DNA from: Odontocerum albicorne
Lineage: Eukaryota; Arthropoda; Insecta; Trichoptera; Odontoceridae
DNA: 64,000 nucleotides
Assembly (NCBI GenBank): GCA_949825065.1
Contig: OX463856.1
Span: 20,766,632-20,830,631 of the forward strand
Direction: 5' to 3'
The stretch's first letter is position 1, and every line of letters begins with the position of its first letter. A model generated the notes under the pieces. It had not been told where the DNA came from and did not search any database. It saw nothing but the letters and a program-made list of their open reading frames with translations. Both the position numbers and the translations under genes were made by a program. Below, one piece after another: positions 31,450 to 44,098 of the stretch.

Positions 31450-31960
31450 TCATAAATAAAAACGTCTTCACTAAAACATTAAATAAAACCTTTAAGAAGG
31501 AAGAAAACCAAATAATTTGGTAAAATTTAAAGATAAAAAACTCGCATTATGCTCGAAATATTAAATTTAAAAACATATTATCTAGAATTCCTTAGTTCAA
31601 TTCTATTTTTCTTTCAAGGAATTTGAGTATAAACTTTCAAACAATTAAAAACAATAACTCTTGATTTCGAAGTCAACAAAAGTCTTGCCTAGCTTCAATA
31701 TTTTCCCTTTTCAGATTGATCGAAGTTGATCAAAGTTTAGCAGGTTGATTATGAAGCATAGATTTTATTAAACCTTTCAAACTTCCGCAATTAATAATAT
31801 TTGAAGGAAAAACTTTGAAATTTGAAAATTCAAATATTCTTAAGAACCTAATTTTTATTGAATTTGGTTTATAAGTTTGTTTGAGTTTTATGTTAATTAA
31901 TCAATTTATTTGTAACTTTTTTTAGTAACAGATTTGTAAAACAAAGTTTTTCAGAGTAGG
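31450..31960. other. Intergenic, no gene seen
   Basis: AT-rich without structure that I can relate to other parts of the window. Confidence 0.4.
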
Positions 31961-31964
31961 CAGA

Positions 31965-32110
31965 GAACACGGAACACCAGACTTACCTATTGTGGCACAT
32001 ATACTCGTATTTCATCTCCTCTTCGTCCAATATACCTTCTCATACAACTGGTTTGATTACCTAACTTTTAACATTTCTTTCTTTCAAAATACCATTCACT
32101 TAATCCAATC
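31965..32110 (-). pseudogene. Non-LTR reverse transcriptase extreme C-terminus
   Basis: The minus strand reads LD, stop, VNGILKERNVKS, stop, VIKPVV, stop, EGILDEEEMKYEYMCHNR. This is the LDQVNDILKERQVKS...CM-x-x-x-M-x-V tail seen more completely at 3045-3440. Several stops. Confidence 0.5.
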
Positions 32111-32119
32111 ATATTTGAA

Positions 32120-32362
32120 TGATTTGGTCTGTATAGAGTGATGAAGTGTGAGGAGTTTGCTTTCGCGTGATGTATACATTTGTAATTAAGTGTCACTGTT
32201 TGTCAGGTGAATGAGAATGTTGCAACGGGGTTTTATGTTATCAAAAATCAGAAAGAAATATCAATTTATTTTTTCATGCTATATGTCCTCAGTGAGATAC
32301 AGGTCAAATCCTAGTTTACTGGAGACACGACAAATGAAAGGCAACAAACCCAGATCCATTAA
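32120..32362 (+). repeat. 3' end of the jockey/CR1-like retrotransposon, copy B
   Basis: Aligns with the minus strand of 3706-3950: CATGCTATATGTCCTCAGTG, AGATACAGGTCAAATCCTAG, TTTACTGGAGACACGACAAA, TGAAAGGCAACAAACCCAGA. Only the 3' untranslated end is present, a severe 5' truncation typical of LINE insertions. Confidence 0.75.
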
Positions 32363-32492
32363 AATTTCGCGTCCAAATTAAATTACCTGTTGTTTTTTTA
32401 CAAATTATGTAAACTTCCTTGTCACGTGTAAAATAAATAAATAAAAAAAAATTTCATGATCTTCCATTACCATACTTTTCAATTTTATTTAT

Positions 32493-33408
32493 TTTGTGTA
32501 TCGTACATACTTTATTGGTACTTATAATATACACATCACTCATTGGTAACCAGTTAAAAATGACACAATTTGTGTATCGTACATACTTCATTGGTACTTA
32601 TATTATACACATAACTCATTGGTAACCAGTTAAAAATGACACAATTTGTGTATCGTACATACTTCATTGGTACTTATATTATACACATAACTCATTGGTA
32701 ACCAGTTAAAAATGACACAATTTGTGTATCGTACATACTTCATTGGTACTTATATTATACACATAACTCATTGGTAACCAGTTAAAAATGACACAATTTG
32801 TGTATCGTACATACTTCATTGGTACTTATATTATACACATAACTCATTGATAACCAGTTAAAAATGACACAATTTGTGTATCGTACATACTTCATTGGTA
32901 CTTATATTATACACATAACTCATTGGTGACCAGTTAAAAATGACACAATTTGTGTATCGTACATACTTCATTGGTACTTATATTATACACATAACTCATT
33001 GATAACCAGTTAAAAATGACACAATTTGTGTATCGTACATACTTCATTGGTACTTATATTATACACATAACTCATTGGTGACCAGTTAAAAATGACACAA
33101 TTTGTGTATCGTACATACTTCATTGGTACTTATATTATACACATAACTCATTGGTAACCAGTTAAAAATGACACAATTTGTGTATCGTACATACTTCATT
33201 GGTACTTATATTATACACATAACTCATTGGTGACCAGTTAAAAATGACACATTTTGTGTATCGTACATACTTCATTGGTACTTATATTATAAACATAACT
33301 CATTGGTAACCAGTTAAAAATGACACAATTTGTGTATCGCTCATACTTCATTGGTACTTATATTACACATAACTCATAGGTAACCAGTTAAAAATGACAC
33401 AATTTTTT
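32493..33408. repeat. 76-bp tandem array, 12 copies
   Basis: TGTGTATCGTACATACTTCA begins units at 32495, 32571, 32647 and every 76 bases to 33331. Diagnostic variants near the unit end (GGTAACC, GATAACC, GGTGACC) alternate. Units 5-6 and 7-8 form an identical GATAACC/GGTGACC dimer, a sign of unequal exchange in two-unit steps. Confidence 0.95.
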
Positions 33409-33409
33409 T

Positions 33410-35060
33410 AATAAAGCAAGTAAAATGTTACGTCAAAAAGGGATTCATTTTCATTTTAAACGATAGAACGAGCAATTAAAATTTAAAAAATATTTTTTAC
33501 ACAAGTGCTATATAAAACGTGGCACGACCATATGAATTGAATTCTGACAGAAAGAAATCTAAACGCCTTAATCAAATATGAATATGTATGGCGAGGTCTG
33601 TGGACATTGTAGAAGCTAAAGATATGCGCCAGGAAATAATTCAACTCCATTTATCAATTTTTCAAAGTCCTTTGGACATAACAGGTTTCCCTAATTTGAA
33701 GGCCCAATATAACAAATAAAAAAACATTTTCAAAACAATCCAAATTTTTTAGAATTATTTAATAAAAACAATATAAAAAATACAAATGTTACGCTTAAAC
33801 ATTACGAAAAAATATGGCGTGTTTAATAATATAATAATTAAATTACATCAAGTAACATATTACACTAAATTTAAGAGTAAGTGGGGATATTCTCTCTTTG
33901 CCTACCCCAATAGGGGCATGATGTGATGTTGATAATTATAATGACGATGATGAAATCACTGAATACCTTGCATTTTGTGGTGGTGTGAAAGCGGACAAAA
34001 AATTTAAAAACATATTTTATAGATTTGTCCATATTTTTATTCAATATTATGAAAAAGATATTTTTTTATAGAGTTTTAAAAAAAATAGTCATCTGTTTCG
34101 GATAACTTCGCGAAAGTTTCTATTTTTATTGTATTTTACACTCAACTCGAGCGACTTTCGAAAGCAATATCTTTGCAGAAGATAATAACAAATAATACAA
34201 GCTAGGAGCAAATTAGAGCATTTTTAAAGACATCTGAAAACTGTCGAGTAGACCAAACTGTTCAACAAAGCGACCTCCATTCAATAAAGTGGTGTACTTA
34301 TCTACCTGCTGAAAAGAAAAATACCCGCAATATATATCTGGGTTTAAGAAAACTTGAAAGGAAATATCTAGCATTTCGGATTTTTTTTTGCAATAAAGGC
34401 AACGTAACTTCCAGAAGATATTTTAAATCCCTCTTTAAAGTAAACTTTAACATTATTAAAACTAATTAAAATTACAGAATTAATTTTTTTACGTATACAT
34501 TTCGCGGATAATCTTCTAAATATTATGATAAACGCTTATGTCAGTAAAATGTTATATTAAATTTTAAGACAAAACATATCAGAATTTTTAACAAAAAATA
34601 ACTTGAATATTCCAATTATTTTATTAATCCCCACTATATGTGGATCTTCAGACGAGGAATAGTGTAATTAGTAGTAAAGCAACGCAAATTTACTGGTCAA
34701 TATTCTAATCTAGAGTTTCATAAAACTAAAGCCAAAATCTTTGATAATATTTAATACATATCATTAGACCATATCATGTACATGTTGGTGTAGGCGAAGA
34801 GGTTAATTAATACATTATTTGCTTTACGTATTCGAATTTACCGCATATTATACATTTTCACCCAGTTCATTTGATTTATCTCACCTCTTTCAGCAATTTC
34901 TCAAGTTTTGTTCAAACAATATTTCATCAACGATGTCAATTTATTTTGTAATCAAATTATCTTGGAAAATATTATAGGAGTAAGTTTACAAATAAAACGA
35001 AGTATGTATTCTGAAGCTGGATGAATTATGTAGTTTTAGTAAAATGTAGGACTTTTTTAT
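33410..35060. other. Intergenic; retrotransposon 3' end at 33830-33960
   Basis: TGGGGATATTCTCTCTTTGC, CTACCCCAATAGGGGCATGA and TGATGTTGATAATTATAATG match the GATGATGA-tailed retrotransposon 3' end at 26.0 kb. The remainder is AT-rich without genes. Confidence 0.45.
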
Positions 35061-35064
35061 ATAC

Positions 35065-35850
35065 TAAATTCGACATTACACAGGATTGAGTGACAATGTT
35101 TTAAGGACTTGACGGGCACGTGATAGTTGTGGTATTGAAGATTTCATAGGCTTATTAATGAATTATGTTAAATGTAGATAACAAAAAGTTGTAACAGACG
35201 CAATTCATCAATATACAAGATTTATTGAGTATCTTTCTAGGACTTCAGAGACGGCTGTCCGGTAATCATGGTTGTAAAAATATTCTATGAGAACGAATTA
35301 ATAACAAAATTATAATTTAATTATAATGAACGTAAGTAGAAGTTATTGAAAACTAAATTTGTACATACAAATAATTAATTTGTATGTTTTTAGAGTTGGT
35401 GAGTCGTGCTAGGCGTGGTAACAAAAAGGTTCTATGAGAGTATGTAAAGAACGTAATTTCAGAAAAATGTAGACAATATGTAATAATTATATATTCAATT
35501 CATCAACACAGGATTTTTGATATTTTTTTAAGATCGAAGGATAAGTGAAAGTCGTGGCTACAAACAAGTAATCTGATAATGGATTAACTATTAAATAGTT
35601 TAAGTAAAATGTAGACAACAGAAAGTTAAAACAGACTTGCCAGACACGTGATAATTGTGATAGGAAAAATGCCATAAATCAAGCAGTTTAAGAAAAACAT
35701 AGATATCGTTAATTGATTACATACTAAATTCGTTAATATACAGGATTGATTGACAATTGCTCTAGATTTTGCGAGATACGTGATAGTCGTGGTTACGAAA
35801 ATGTCATGAAGTAGACTTTTTAAATAAAATGTAGATAATAGGTCGTCAAC
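35065..35850. repeat. Old degenerate tandem repeat, ~150-190 bp unit
   Basis: The sequence of landmarks ACTAAATTCG...ACAGGATTGATTGACAAT, GATACGTGATAGTCGTGG, ACGAAAATGTCATGA, AGTAAAATGTAGATAA recurs in diverged form at about 35065, 35200, 35390, 35500, 35590 and 35720. Short frames inside are artefacts. Confidence 0.5.
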
Positions 35851-35859
35851 ACACAGTAT

Positions 35860-36890
35860 GAATAACAAACTTCTAACACTCAAGGGAAAACTAAATTCCA
35901 TCATTTCGAAAACAAATTGAAACCTTTCAATCGGAAATATCTCGATTAAGCTAACTCAAAATAAAACTTCTTCAAAGCAAAATGTAAATATGTTCAAAAA
36001 TATTTTTATTTACTTGTCTCGCACTGAAATCTTTGTATCACAAGATAATACTTGTTGTTTCACCAACACCCACAGCTTCTACAAAACAAGAAAACTTTTG
36101 TATATTTCAATACAATTTTATTTAGGTGCGCTTTTGCATAATGCTATTCGAACTGAACTGAAATTGAGAAAAGTGTTTGCAAAACCTTTATTACAATTCT
36201 CTGCAAGCATTCGAGCCTAAGGAGGCTTTATTGAGAAAGTACTAAAAGAAAGAAATTAAACTTTTCCCGTTAGCAGAGAATGTAATGCCTTCACTAAGGC
36301 TTTGTTACCAACTATAGATGCTCATATTAGATGAGCTGATTCAATGTTTTTACGCTGGAAGTTTTCTTGATATCTTTATTTGTCTATATGTTTTCTTGTG
36401 TGGATTTTTTTAATATTACTATCTTTTTGGTATATTTTTGACTAAAGGAATATAAAACATCCTGGTTTTTATAACAATATAAATAAATTAACAACTTCAA
36501 AATTTCTTAATATTTGTGTTTCAGTTATGGATGTGCGATGATAATTTTTATCCTAAAGTGAAATTCTTATTTTCCTTTTTTGATCAAAATATATAAGAGA
36601 ACTTTAAACCTACACTCCGATTATTTATATATTAATTTAATACCCATATATTCAAATTGGAGCTTTGGACAAATTGAAGGAAGTGGCTGGGATCCAATGT
36701 GGCTGGGGCCATTAGCAATGCCCCCATTCATTGAGACTTGGAGCTTGGAATGACTTGAATAAGCACAGATCTCGCGGTTTGTCGTTACACATGTTCATAA
36801 TATTACCTGCATATAAAGAGGCAACATACTTAACTAGCACACGTTCAGCGCTTGTGAGTACTGTTACCGTACGGACTTGTTTACCAGACT
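35860..36890. other. Intergenic, no gene seen
   Basis: AT-rich; 35990-36220 has a 76-codon frame without recognisable content. 36660-36880 is slightly richer in GC but unassigned. Confidence 0.4.
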
Positions 36891-36897
36891 GAGATAC

Positions 36898-37048
36898 TTA
36901 TTTTCACTAACTGAAACCTATTTTATACATAATTTTCGCTAACTGAAACCAATTTTACGCAATTTTTTTTTTTGCTTACTGAAACTCTAAGCTACTTTTT
37001 CGCTAACTGAAACCTATTTTACACTATTTTTTCGCTAACTGAAACCCT
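36898..37048. repeat. ~31-bp tandem repeat, about 5 copies
   Basis: Variants of TTTTTCGCTAACTGAAACC with TATTTTACACTAT between them recur five times. Confidence 0.75.
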
Positions 37049-37657
37049 CAGGTAGACGTCTATCATCTGAAAAGCAAAGTTTGTATATTTGTCCGGAATA
37101 TTTATACCCATATGATATTCACTAGAGCTTTATAATATTGTATTTCACCCAGAGATAGAAAACGTCCACCATTCCAGAGTGGAATTTCTCTGTGTACGAG
37201 AAAAACTTTGTATTTTTACGAGAGTTGATGAATAGTATCAGAGGATGGTGTTATGGATAAAATGAAAGGAACTTTTCATCTTCCATTATCCTAATTGCCT
37301 TTGTGCTAATTTTTGCACCTTACTTGGATAATTGAAAGTTATTGTTTATTCATACAATTCGATAGATAAAGAAATTCTTTATAAATATTTATCCTTTTTC
37401 CTATTTCCCTTCGAGGATCAGTAATTTGCCGTAAATAAACATGGTACACTACATCATGCTAAACTTCGAACAGAACCTTTGATTTGTTTGGTGTATTGAT
37501 TTGGAGAAACTTTCAATAAGATTTTTTAGATAAAGAAAATAGCTTGAGCCGCGTATTTTAACATTAAAATTAAAAAAAAGTTTTTACTTAATCAAATGAA
37601 ACATTTCAAATTTTCATTGGGTAAGGGTGGAGAAATCAATATGCTTTTTAACTAATT

Positions 37658-37857
37658 NNNNNNNNNNNNNNNNNNNNNNNNNNNNNNNNNNNNNNNNNNN
37701 NNNNNNNNNNNNNNNNNNNNNNNNNNNNNNNNNNNNNNNNNNNNNNNNNNNNNNNNNNNNNNNNNNNNNNNNNNNNNNNNNNNNNNNNNNNNNNNNNNNN
37801 NNNNNNNNNNNNNNNNNNNNNNNNNNNNNNNNNNNNNNNNNNNNNNNNNNNNNNNNN
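37658..37857. other. Assembly gap (200 N)
   Basis: Exactly 200 N, a round placeholder size. True gap length is unknown; frames drawn across it are meaningless. Confidence 0.98.
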
Positions 37858-37859
37858 GG

Positions 37860-40315
37860 ATTAATGTAGTTAAAAGAATTCAAAGTGATTCATGATTAAT
37901 TTGTCTGATATGGATTTCAACAAATTTAAGCCGAAACCTTTGATAAATGTATAATTTAGTTTGTATTTTAAAGCGAGTGTTTAAATCCAGAAGACGGCGT
38001 CCAAAGGAAGGATCATGAAGGACGTGCAACTAGAAGATAAAGGAACGGTATGAAGACAGACTTCAGGTTGGACTGGAAGATATTTTCTGAGTTCAGAACA
38101 GGCTGACCTAAGGAGTAATGCAGTTGTATTGCAGTCCCCATTCATATTTGAAAATGGTAGACAAGACGAAAGTAATGAAGTTAGCTTTCTGTTCATTTTG
38201 ACACAATAGTTATAATCTAGAATTTAATTTTATTTTCAATATGACACTGCGCTTGTTTATGCGCTGCTTCATGCTATTATCGTGTTGCAGTTTCTCTAAA
38301 GTCTAGTTTGCTCATCATGACTGGCACGGTTGTCTCTTTTCTTAGCGTCTGCAACTTTTTATGGTGCAATCTTATGATTTTAATCAGTAATAAAAAAATA
38401 TTCAATACTGTTATTAAAAAAAACATGAATCAATCTTATAATGAGTGTATGATAAACGTAAGATGAATCAATCAGTAAAGTCATATATTTTTATAAATAA
38501 ATAATTCGCCATTGTTATTTTACGTCTCACGATCACATCCAGAAGTGACATCAGTGAAATATTATCTGAAATTTAAATCCTCATATTATATACTGACATC
38601 AGTAAAACCATTTTTTTTGTTTGAAAAAAATTTAACTAAGGAGTAATTCGGACATAGTTGTTGAAATTATGATACGGTTATAATTTGAATGTGATGATTT
38701 TGAATTAAAAAACAATTTTATTACATTTACCTAGAATTCGAAATGTGAAAATAAAATCTATAAAATACTATGAAATTCTTAACTAGTTTTAATTCATATT
38801 TTCTAACAGTTCCCGTATTTAAAAGGATACATTCTTAACAACTGAGAATAAAAAATACAAAATTAGAATACGGTGAAACTAACTATAGGTAGCCTTCGAG
38901 TTCGTAATGCTCTCCGTTAACACTCGCTATCTATCTTTTCTGTCAGGAGAAGCGGGCAATCGTCTAAACAGCGTTATATTTATACCTTATTTTTCATCGT
39001 CTTTCCTAGATGGAACATTTGGTGTAATATTTAGTGCATTATTAAAAAAAATGTTAAATGTCCCTTGGACCATAGTTATAGAACATCTTTATTATTCTTA
39101 CGCCAAAATAGCCTTCCGCTTTTAGAAATCCCTTGCAATACAGTAGGGACAAGGTTTTCTCAAATAATGTTAGTTTTTCTTACAGATAAATATCTCAGAT
39201 AAATCTTGGTCCTTTATGAAATAGCTTTTGAGGTTTAACAAAAGTTATTTGATTCAAGACCCCTACCATAAATGAAAGTAAACACCTTTGGGGCTGGATT
39301 TTTAAAGATATCTTAAAAACTTCATTTTTATCATATAAATAAAGGTAGAGATTATAGAAATATCATTGGTTTCGGATTTGGATTTGGATTTAAGGGAGAT
39401 TTAAGGCAATTTTATATTTTGAGCAGAATTTTTTGATATTGTTAGAAAATTTTGAAGAGATAACTGTTTTTTAAAGACATTTATCATTATCACCAACACT
39501 AATATTTATTTTTACAATTCTTTATTAAAAACATACAATATATTAAAATGAATCTAGCAGTTGTATTGCTTAGTTGTTAGAAGTCTTTGCCTTTTTCTAG
39601 GATGAATCGTGGTAACAATCTGTAGGGATAAATGGAATAGGTATTCTTCACTTAGTGGTAAAATATTAATTTTCGAGCTCGATAACTGGTTTAATTCGCG
39701 ATGCATGCCAAAAAAATATTTAAACGTCCACCTCTGTTTTCTTTTAACTCTGCATATTTTTTTAAATACGTATATAACATACGTGTATCTTAATACAACT
39801 GATACTTTTAAAATTTTGTAATAATTTCCTCCAATTGGTTTGTTTTTGTAATATAATATATCATTTTCATCAATAATAACCGTAACGTAAGCATTGTTCA
39901 TTCAAACTTATAAAACATGTAAGAAACACTTAAAAGCATCTCCACATTAGATGTCAAACCAAATATGATATTGAAAGAAGAGAAGCAGCAGGCAATAAGG
40001 TTATCAATGCGTTTACTGAACGAGTCGTTTTCAGAGAAGGGAAGATGACTTCTCACGATTACATCTTAGTGCCATTTTGAGCATATTTGAGGAGAACTTT
40101 AATGCTGCAAAAGAACAATAACAATAGTAGAAAAAATATTAAGAAAATAAAGAAAGTTTGCGATTTCCTGAGAAATGTCGATAAAAAATTAAGAAAGAAA
40201 CATTTATTGAACACAGAAAGAAGCAAGAATGATGAAAGGTTCTCAAAAAAATCAATCGACCATACCAAAAAAAACCTGGCACGATCAATCGAATCAAATT
40301 GTGACCGAGGGGGGA
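37860..40315. other. Intergenic, no gene supported
   Basis: AT-rich. Frames at 37981-38196 (minus), 38907-39125 (plus) and 39554-39901 (minus, 115 codons) carry no motif that I recognise. 37981-38200 is less AT-rich than its surroundings. Confidence 0.35.
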
Positions 40316-40319
40316 ATTG

Positions 40320-40460
40320 ATTCACTCTTACGTAGCGTGTTATTAAGACACCTGGAATGCACCCCAGGGGCTGCAAATTCGATTCCCATTAGAATTCAGC
40401 CAATTAAAAAAAAAGGTTTAGAATCTGGTTTTCACTCAAGACGTCTTTAATATCTTTCAA
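40320..40460 (+). repeat. SINE-A copy
   Basis: TTATTAAGACACCTGGAATG, CAAATTCGATTCCCATTAGA (B box), GGTTTAGAATCTGGTTTTCA and CTCAAGACGTCTTTAATATC follow the order of the family's head and body. It is truncated before the tail. Confidence 0.7.
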
Positions 40461-40704
40461 GTTTACGTGTTAGTGCAATACAAAAGAATAAAATTATTTT
40501 TAGGTCAAATAATCGCGATTATCATACTACTGTATTGGTAGAGGAAGGGAGAACAGATTTCGACTTTTTTCATAGAGAAACTTTTCTATTCTCGTGACTC
40601 ATATATTTCGTTGTTCATAAGAATAACTGGACTTTATTGGTCTTGCCTTGTTTTTTTTCTTAGGAGGACCGAATCATTCGTTTCGCAAATATTTCGTCAT
40701 TCAT

Positions 40705-40930
40705 TTTCCTATCATTGTATTATATTGCATTGAACTTTTATTATTGACAGTACAACCTGGTCAGCTTATTGTCACATGACAATGTCTTCCAAATAAGCTG
40801 AAATATATGAAAGAGGCCTAAAGTGAAAAATAAATTGGAATGCTTTTAAAAAAATCTTGGTTTTAATGGGCATTGAACCTGCGATCACCGGTTTGGTATA
40901 CATGCGTCTTACCAAATAAGAAACGGTAAG
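40705..40930 (-). repeat. SINE-A, near full-length
   Basis: Plus-strand reading: ATTGTATTATATTGCATTGA (5-bp tail repeats), ACAGTACAACCTGGTCAGCT, TATTGTCACATGACAATGTC, then body, then GGGCATTGAACCTGCGATCA (inverted B box) and ATGCGTCTTACCAAATAAG (inverted A box). Opposite orientation to the copy 250 bases upstream. Confidence 0.75.
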
Positions 40931-40934
40931 CACC

Positions 40935-42245
40935 ATTATTATTTTTGATCAACAAGTTTTTTTAATCTTTTTGCAAGAAAATATTGTAGTTTAATTAGAT
41001 TGAAACGAAAATATGCTCATAATAATATTCTCAACCTACTTTAAGCTAAAACGAAAATCTGTACTTTAGACTTGGTTTATCTAAGGTAAATATAAACGAT
41101 AAGTTGGCAGACTTTTGCCCTTAAAAGCACTTTTTGAAGAAAGCGTTTAGTTTAATGGAAAGAAAAAATATATTACCATTTGATATACATAACAGATGCT
41201 AAGACTTGGGTTATTTAGTTTTGTTTTACTTTTATCGCTATATTTGAATTTTCAAAAAAAAAAATATTGCAAGGTAAACAAACCGAATTTTCAAGGATTT
41301 TAAAGTGTTTTCACCTGTTAGAGGTTGATAGTGGTTAAATATATTTTCTCTCAAAGGAATCTTTATTTTTATACGGGCTTAAGGTAAACTTTCAATAAAA
41401 TTTTATAAGCTTATTTAAAAAAGATCTTGAATTGTTTCAAGTTATTGGGTTGTTTGGAAAATAGTTTGGTATCTCTCAGGTAGAAGTCATTTGAAAACAA
41501 AAGGTTGCTTACTCAATTTGAAACATGGTTAATATATATTATTATGAATCGTAATGATTTAGCGCCTTTTTTTGGTCTGGTGCATTATTAATCCAAAATA
41601 GGTGTTTTTGGCGGTACTTTACATTTTTTTTTTCAATCCTTGATGCTTTTTTACTACCGCAAAGGAAAAAAAACGAAAAATCTATATATTAAGTTTTTGG
41701 TGAGGATGCAATAACCTAATAATAATAAAAAAATTCAAATTTGATAAACGTTACTCGAAAATGATGTTCGCTTTGTAAGGCTGATTACCAATGATTTGTC
41801 CAAATTAACACTTGAATCGAGAATAACGAGCTTTCTACGATATAAGAGATTGCTTATGAACGGAAAAAAATCAAAAGCACTGTCCAAGAGTATTTGGTTC
41901 AATTTTGCGTTTGAATATTACCTTACAAAGCGAAGTAACCTTCCAAACAACTAAGTGGTTTCAATGTGACTTTATATAACTTTTTTAAAAAGCGATTTGC
42001 AATTTAAAAATGTTTCTACTGCTCTGTATTATATTCATGTTAAATTGGTAACGCGCACATACTATACACCCTTTAGTTTTTTTTAAGTGCTAATTTGAGA
42101 GATGAATTTTGTGTTTTAAATTTTATTTTATATCATTTTGATTTAATTTTTAGTTAAATTCATTTATTAAACATCAGTTATTCATCAACAATATGCCAAT
42201 AAAAGGAACATTTTTTACATTTAATGATGGAGGTCAAAATGTAGA
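40935..42245. other. Intergenic, no gene seen
   Basis: AT-rich, with long homopolymer runs. No feature supported. Confidence 0.45.
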
Positions 42246-42249
42246 TCTA

Positions 42250-42800
42250 AAATGAACATGGAAAAACGAAAGTCATTATTGATAAATTTGAAAATATTGC
42301 AGCAATTCAAATGGGTGGTTATAATTTGAAACAAGTTCAACAATTCATCTACTTAGGACAACTTATCTCGTTTGAATACTGTGATATAAAAAATAAATAT
42401 GAAGAATAATCAAGTTTGTTTTAAGGTCAACTTAAACATGTGTTTACAAATAATCGTTGTATCTGCCTTAAGCGAGTGCCTTTGATCAGTTTTTACCCCA
42501 GTTCTCTCACACGGATCCGAAATATGGATTCCATCGTCCAAAGGAGTGCAAATGTTTAAACCCCTCTGAGAAGCGTATAGAAATACATCCTTGATTAAGC
42601 ATGCAAAGACCGCAAACGCAATATATGAACTAGTTTTCAAAGAGATAATTAATACCTTCAATAATCTCAAGCGAGAAGTTCTGGCCGGGAAGCTAGAACG
42701 ATAGACCATCGTTGAACATATAGACTCTTCTGGTGTTACCCGAAACGAACTAAGAAACGTTTTGTATACTTACACAGTTATCATCACACCGTATTCTTTT
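42250..42800 (+). pseudogene. RTE-like reverse transcriptase, C-terminal half
   Basis: The plus strand reads NIAAIQMGGYNLKQVQQFIY, LGQLISF and NKYEE in one frame (the F-x-YLG-x-x-IS block after the polymerase domain), then PVLSHGSEIWIPSSKGVQMF, KPLREAYRNTSLIKHAKTA in another (the VLPVL-x-YG-x-E-x-W block). Order and spacing fit RTE-like elements. Frameshifted and missing the polymerase core. A mariner has inserted at its 3' side (42818). Confidence 0.65.
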
Positions 42801-42817
42801 AAAGTAGTTAAATACTA

Positions 42818-43500
42818 CCTTGATCAAAAAGTTTTAGGACTTTATTCATAAAATCGAAAATACAAGTTTATTAATCAAAATCGATATGGTCCCTTTCAAA
42901 GTACTCCCCATCGACTGCAACGCACTTACGCCAGAGCTTGATTAAATCCTCGAAACATCGCTGGTACTCAATTTTCGGTATGTCCATCAGAGCCGTCTTC
43001 GATTTTTTCTTGACATCCTCTCGAGTGCTGTAACGCGTTCTGCGAAGTGGTTTTTTAAGTCGGTTGAACAGGAAAGTTGCAGGGAGCCAGATCAGGTGAA
43101 TTCAAAGGCTGCTGGATAGTATTTGTGTTGTTTTTGGTCAAAAACTCATGGAAATCATGTCTTGCGCGATTTCAACGCGGTCCTTTTTTTGCATGAAATT
43201 GAGGTCTTTCGGCACTAGTTTTGCAGCGATACGTCTGAGGCCAATAATCATTCACCAAAATGTCTTGAGCGGATCCATAAGCGATGTTCAAGTCCTCTGC
43301 CAGCTCTCTGATGGTCAATTTGCAGTTTTCGGCCAACGTTTTATCGATGTTTTCATCGGTTTTCGACTGCCACTACGTTCGTCATCTTGGACCGACTCAC
43401 GACCACTTCTGAAGCGTTTGTGTCACCGAAAAACCCTTCTCCTGCGGGTCTGCGGACCGTTAAATCCGTTTTCAACTGTTTATCCACCCAAATTGCACGT
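42818..43500 (-). pseudogene. Mariner transposon with large internal deletion and frameshifts
   Basis: The 3' TIR begins CCTTGATCAAAAAGTTTTAG at 42818, preceded by TA. Minus-strand fragments in order: HKRFRSGRESVQDDERSGS; TLAENCKLTIRELAEDLNIA; GLRRIAAKLVPKDLNF; RVEIAQDMIS; then, directly fused, HEFLTKNNTNTIQQPLNSPD, LAPC; then LFNRLKKPLRRTRYSTREDV and EYQRCFEDLIKLWRKCVAVD ending ERDHIDFD and TAA at 42871. The join after DMIS removes the segment with the first two catalytic Asp residues. The third Asp position (APCD in relatives) reads APCN here, next to a 1-nt frameshift. The 5' TIR was not found. Inactive. Confidence 0.82.
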
Positions 43501-44095
43501 GACCACGCCAACAAATAACCAGTATAACAAAATATTTTCAAAAAAATCCCGAAAGAATGGGAAAGGAGAAAGCATGATGTCTTCGTTCAAGTGTCTTCCT
43601 GTATTTCAATCACAACGAAAAATGTCTTTGGTATTTTTTCTCACTTCATATAATATGCGAATACTAGTGGCAAATATCTTCAAAATGATGCATTGCAAGT
43701 CCTTTATTTTCGATGTTCTGAGACTTTACTTTGTCTTGAAGGTGTCATCAGATTTAAAATATAATGGTAGGGACGGTTTGTGTGCTGTGGCTGCAGAATG
43801 GAGTGATTTTTTGTAAATCTATCACAATAAACATAATTATTGTCGGCTGTCACCTGAGTTCCCACGCATAATTATAAAAAAACTATAGTTTGTTCAGTTG
43901 AATGAAATTTTTAAAGTGTGACATATGTCTTGTGAAATCATTTTACTTTATAAATGCAAAATGTGTCAATAATTATTGTCATTTTGAGAAAATTAATTCT
44001 GATTGAATGTAAGTTTGTAAACATTATATTTATTGGGTCCTAAGCGTAGAGACGTATGGTCCTAAGCACAGGATTTTAACATCGCGCATAAAGAT
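43501..44095. other. Intergenic, no gene seen
   Basis: A 222-codon plus-strand frame ends at 43816 but most of it is antisense to the mariner. The rest is AT-rich. Confidence 0.4.
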
Positions 44096-44098
44096 TAT

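Noticed and set aside
37614..37883. Frames across the N run
   Set aside because: They consist of unknown residues from the assembly gap.
43148..43816. Longest plus-strand open frame (222 codons)
   Set aside because: Its first part is antisense to the decayed mariner, and the rest has chance-like composition with no motif.
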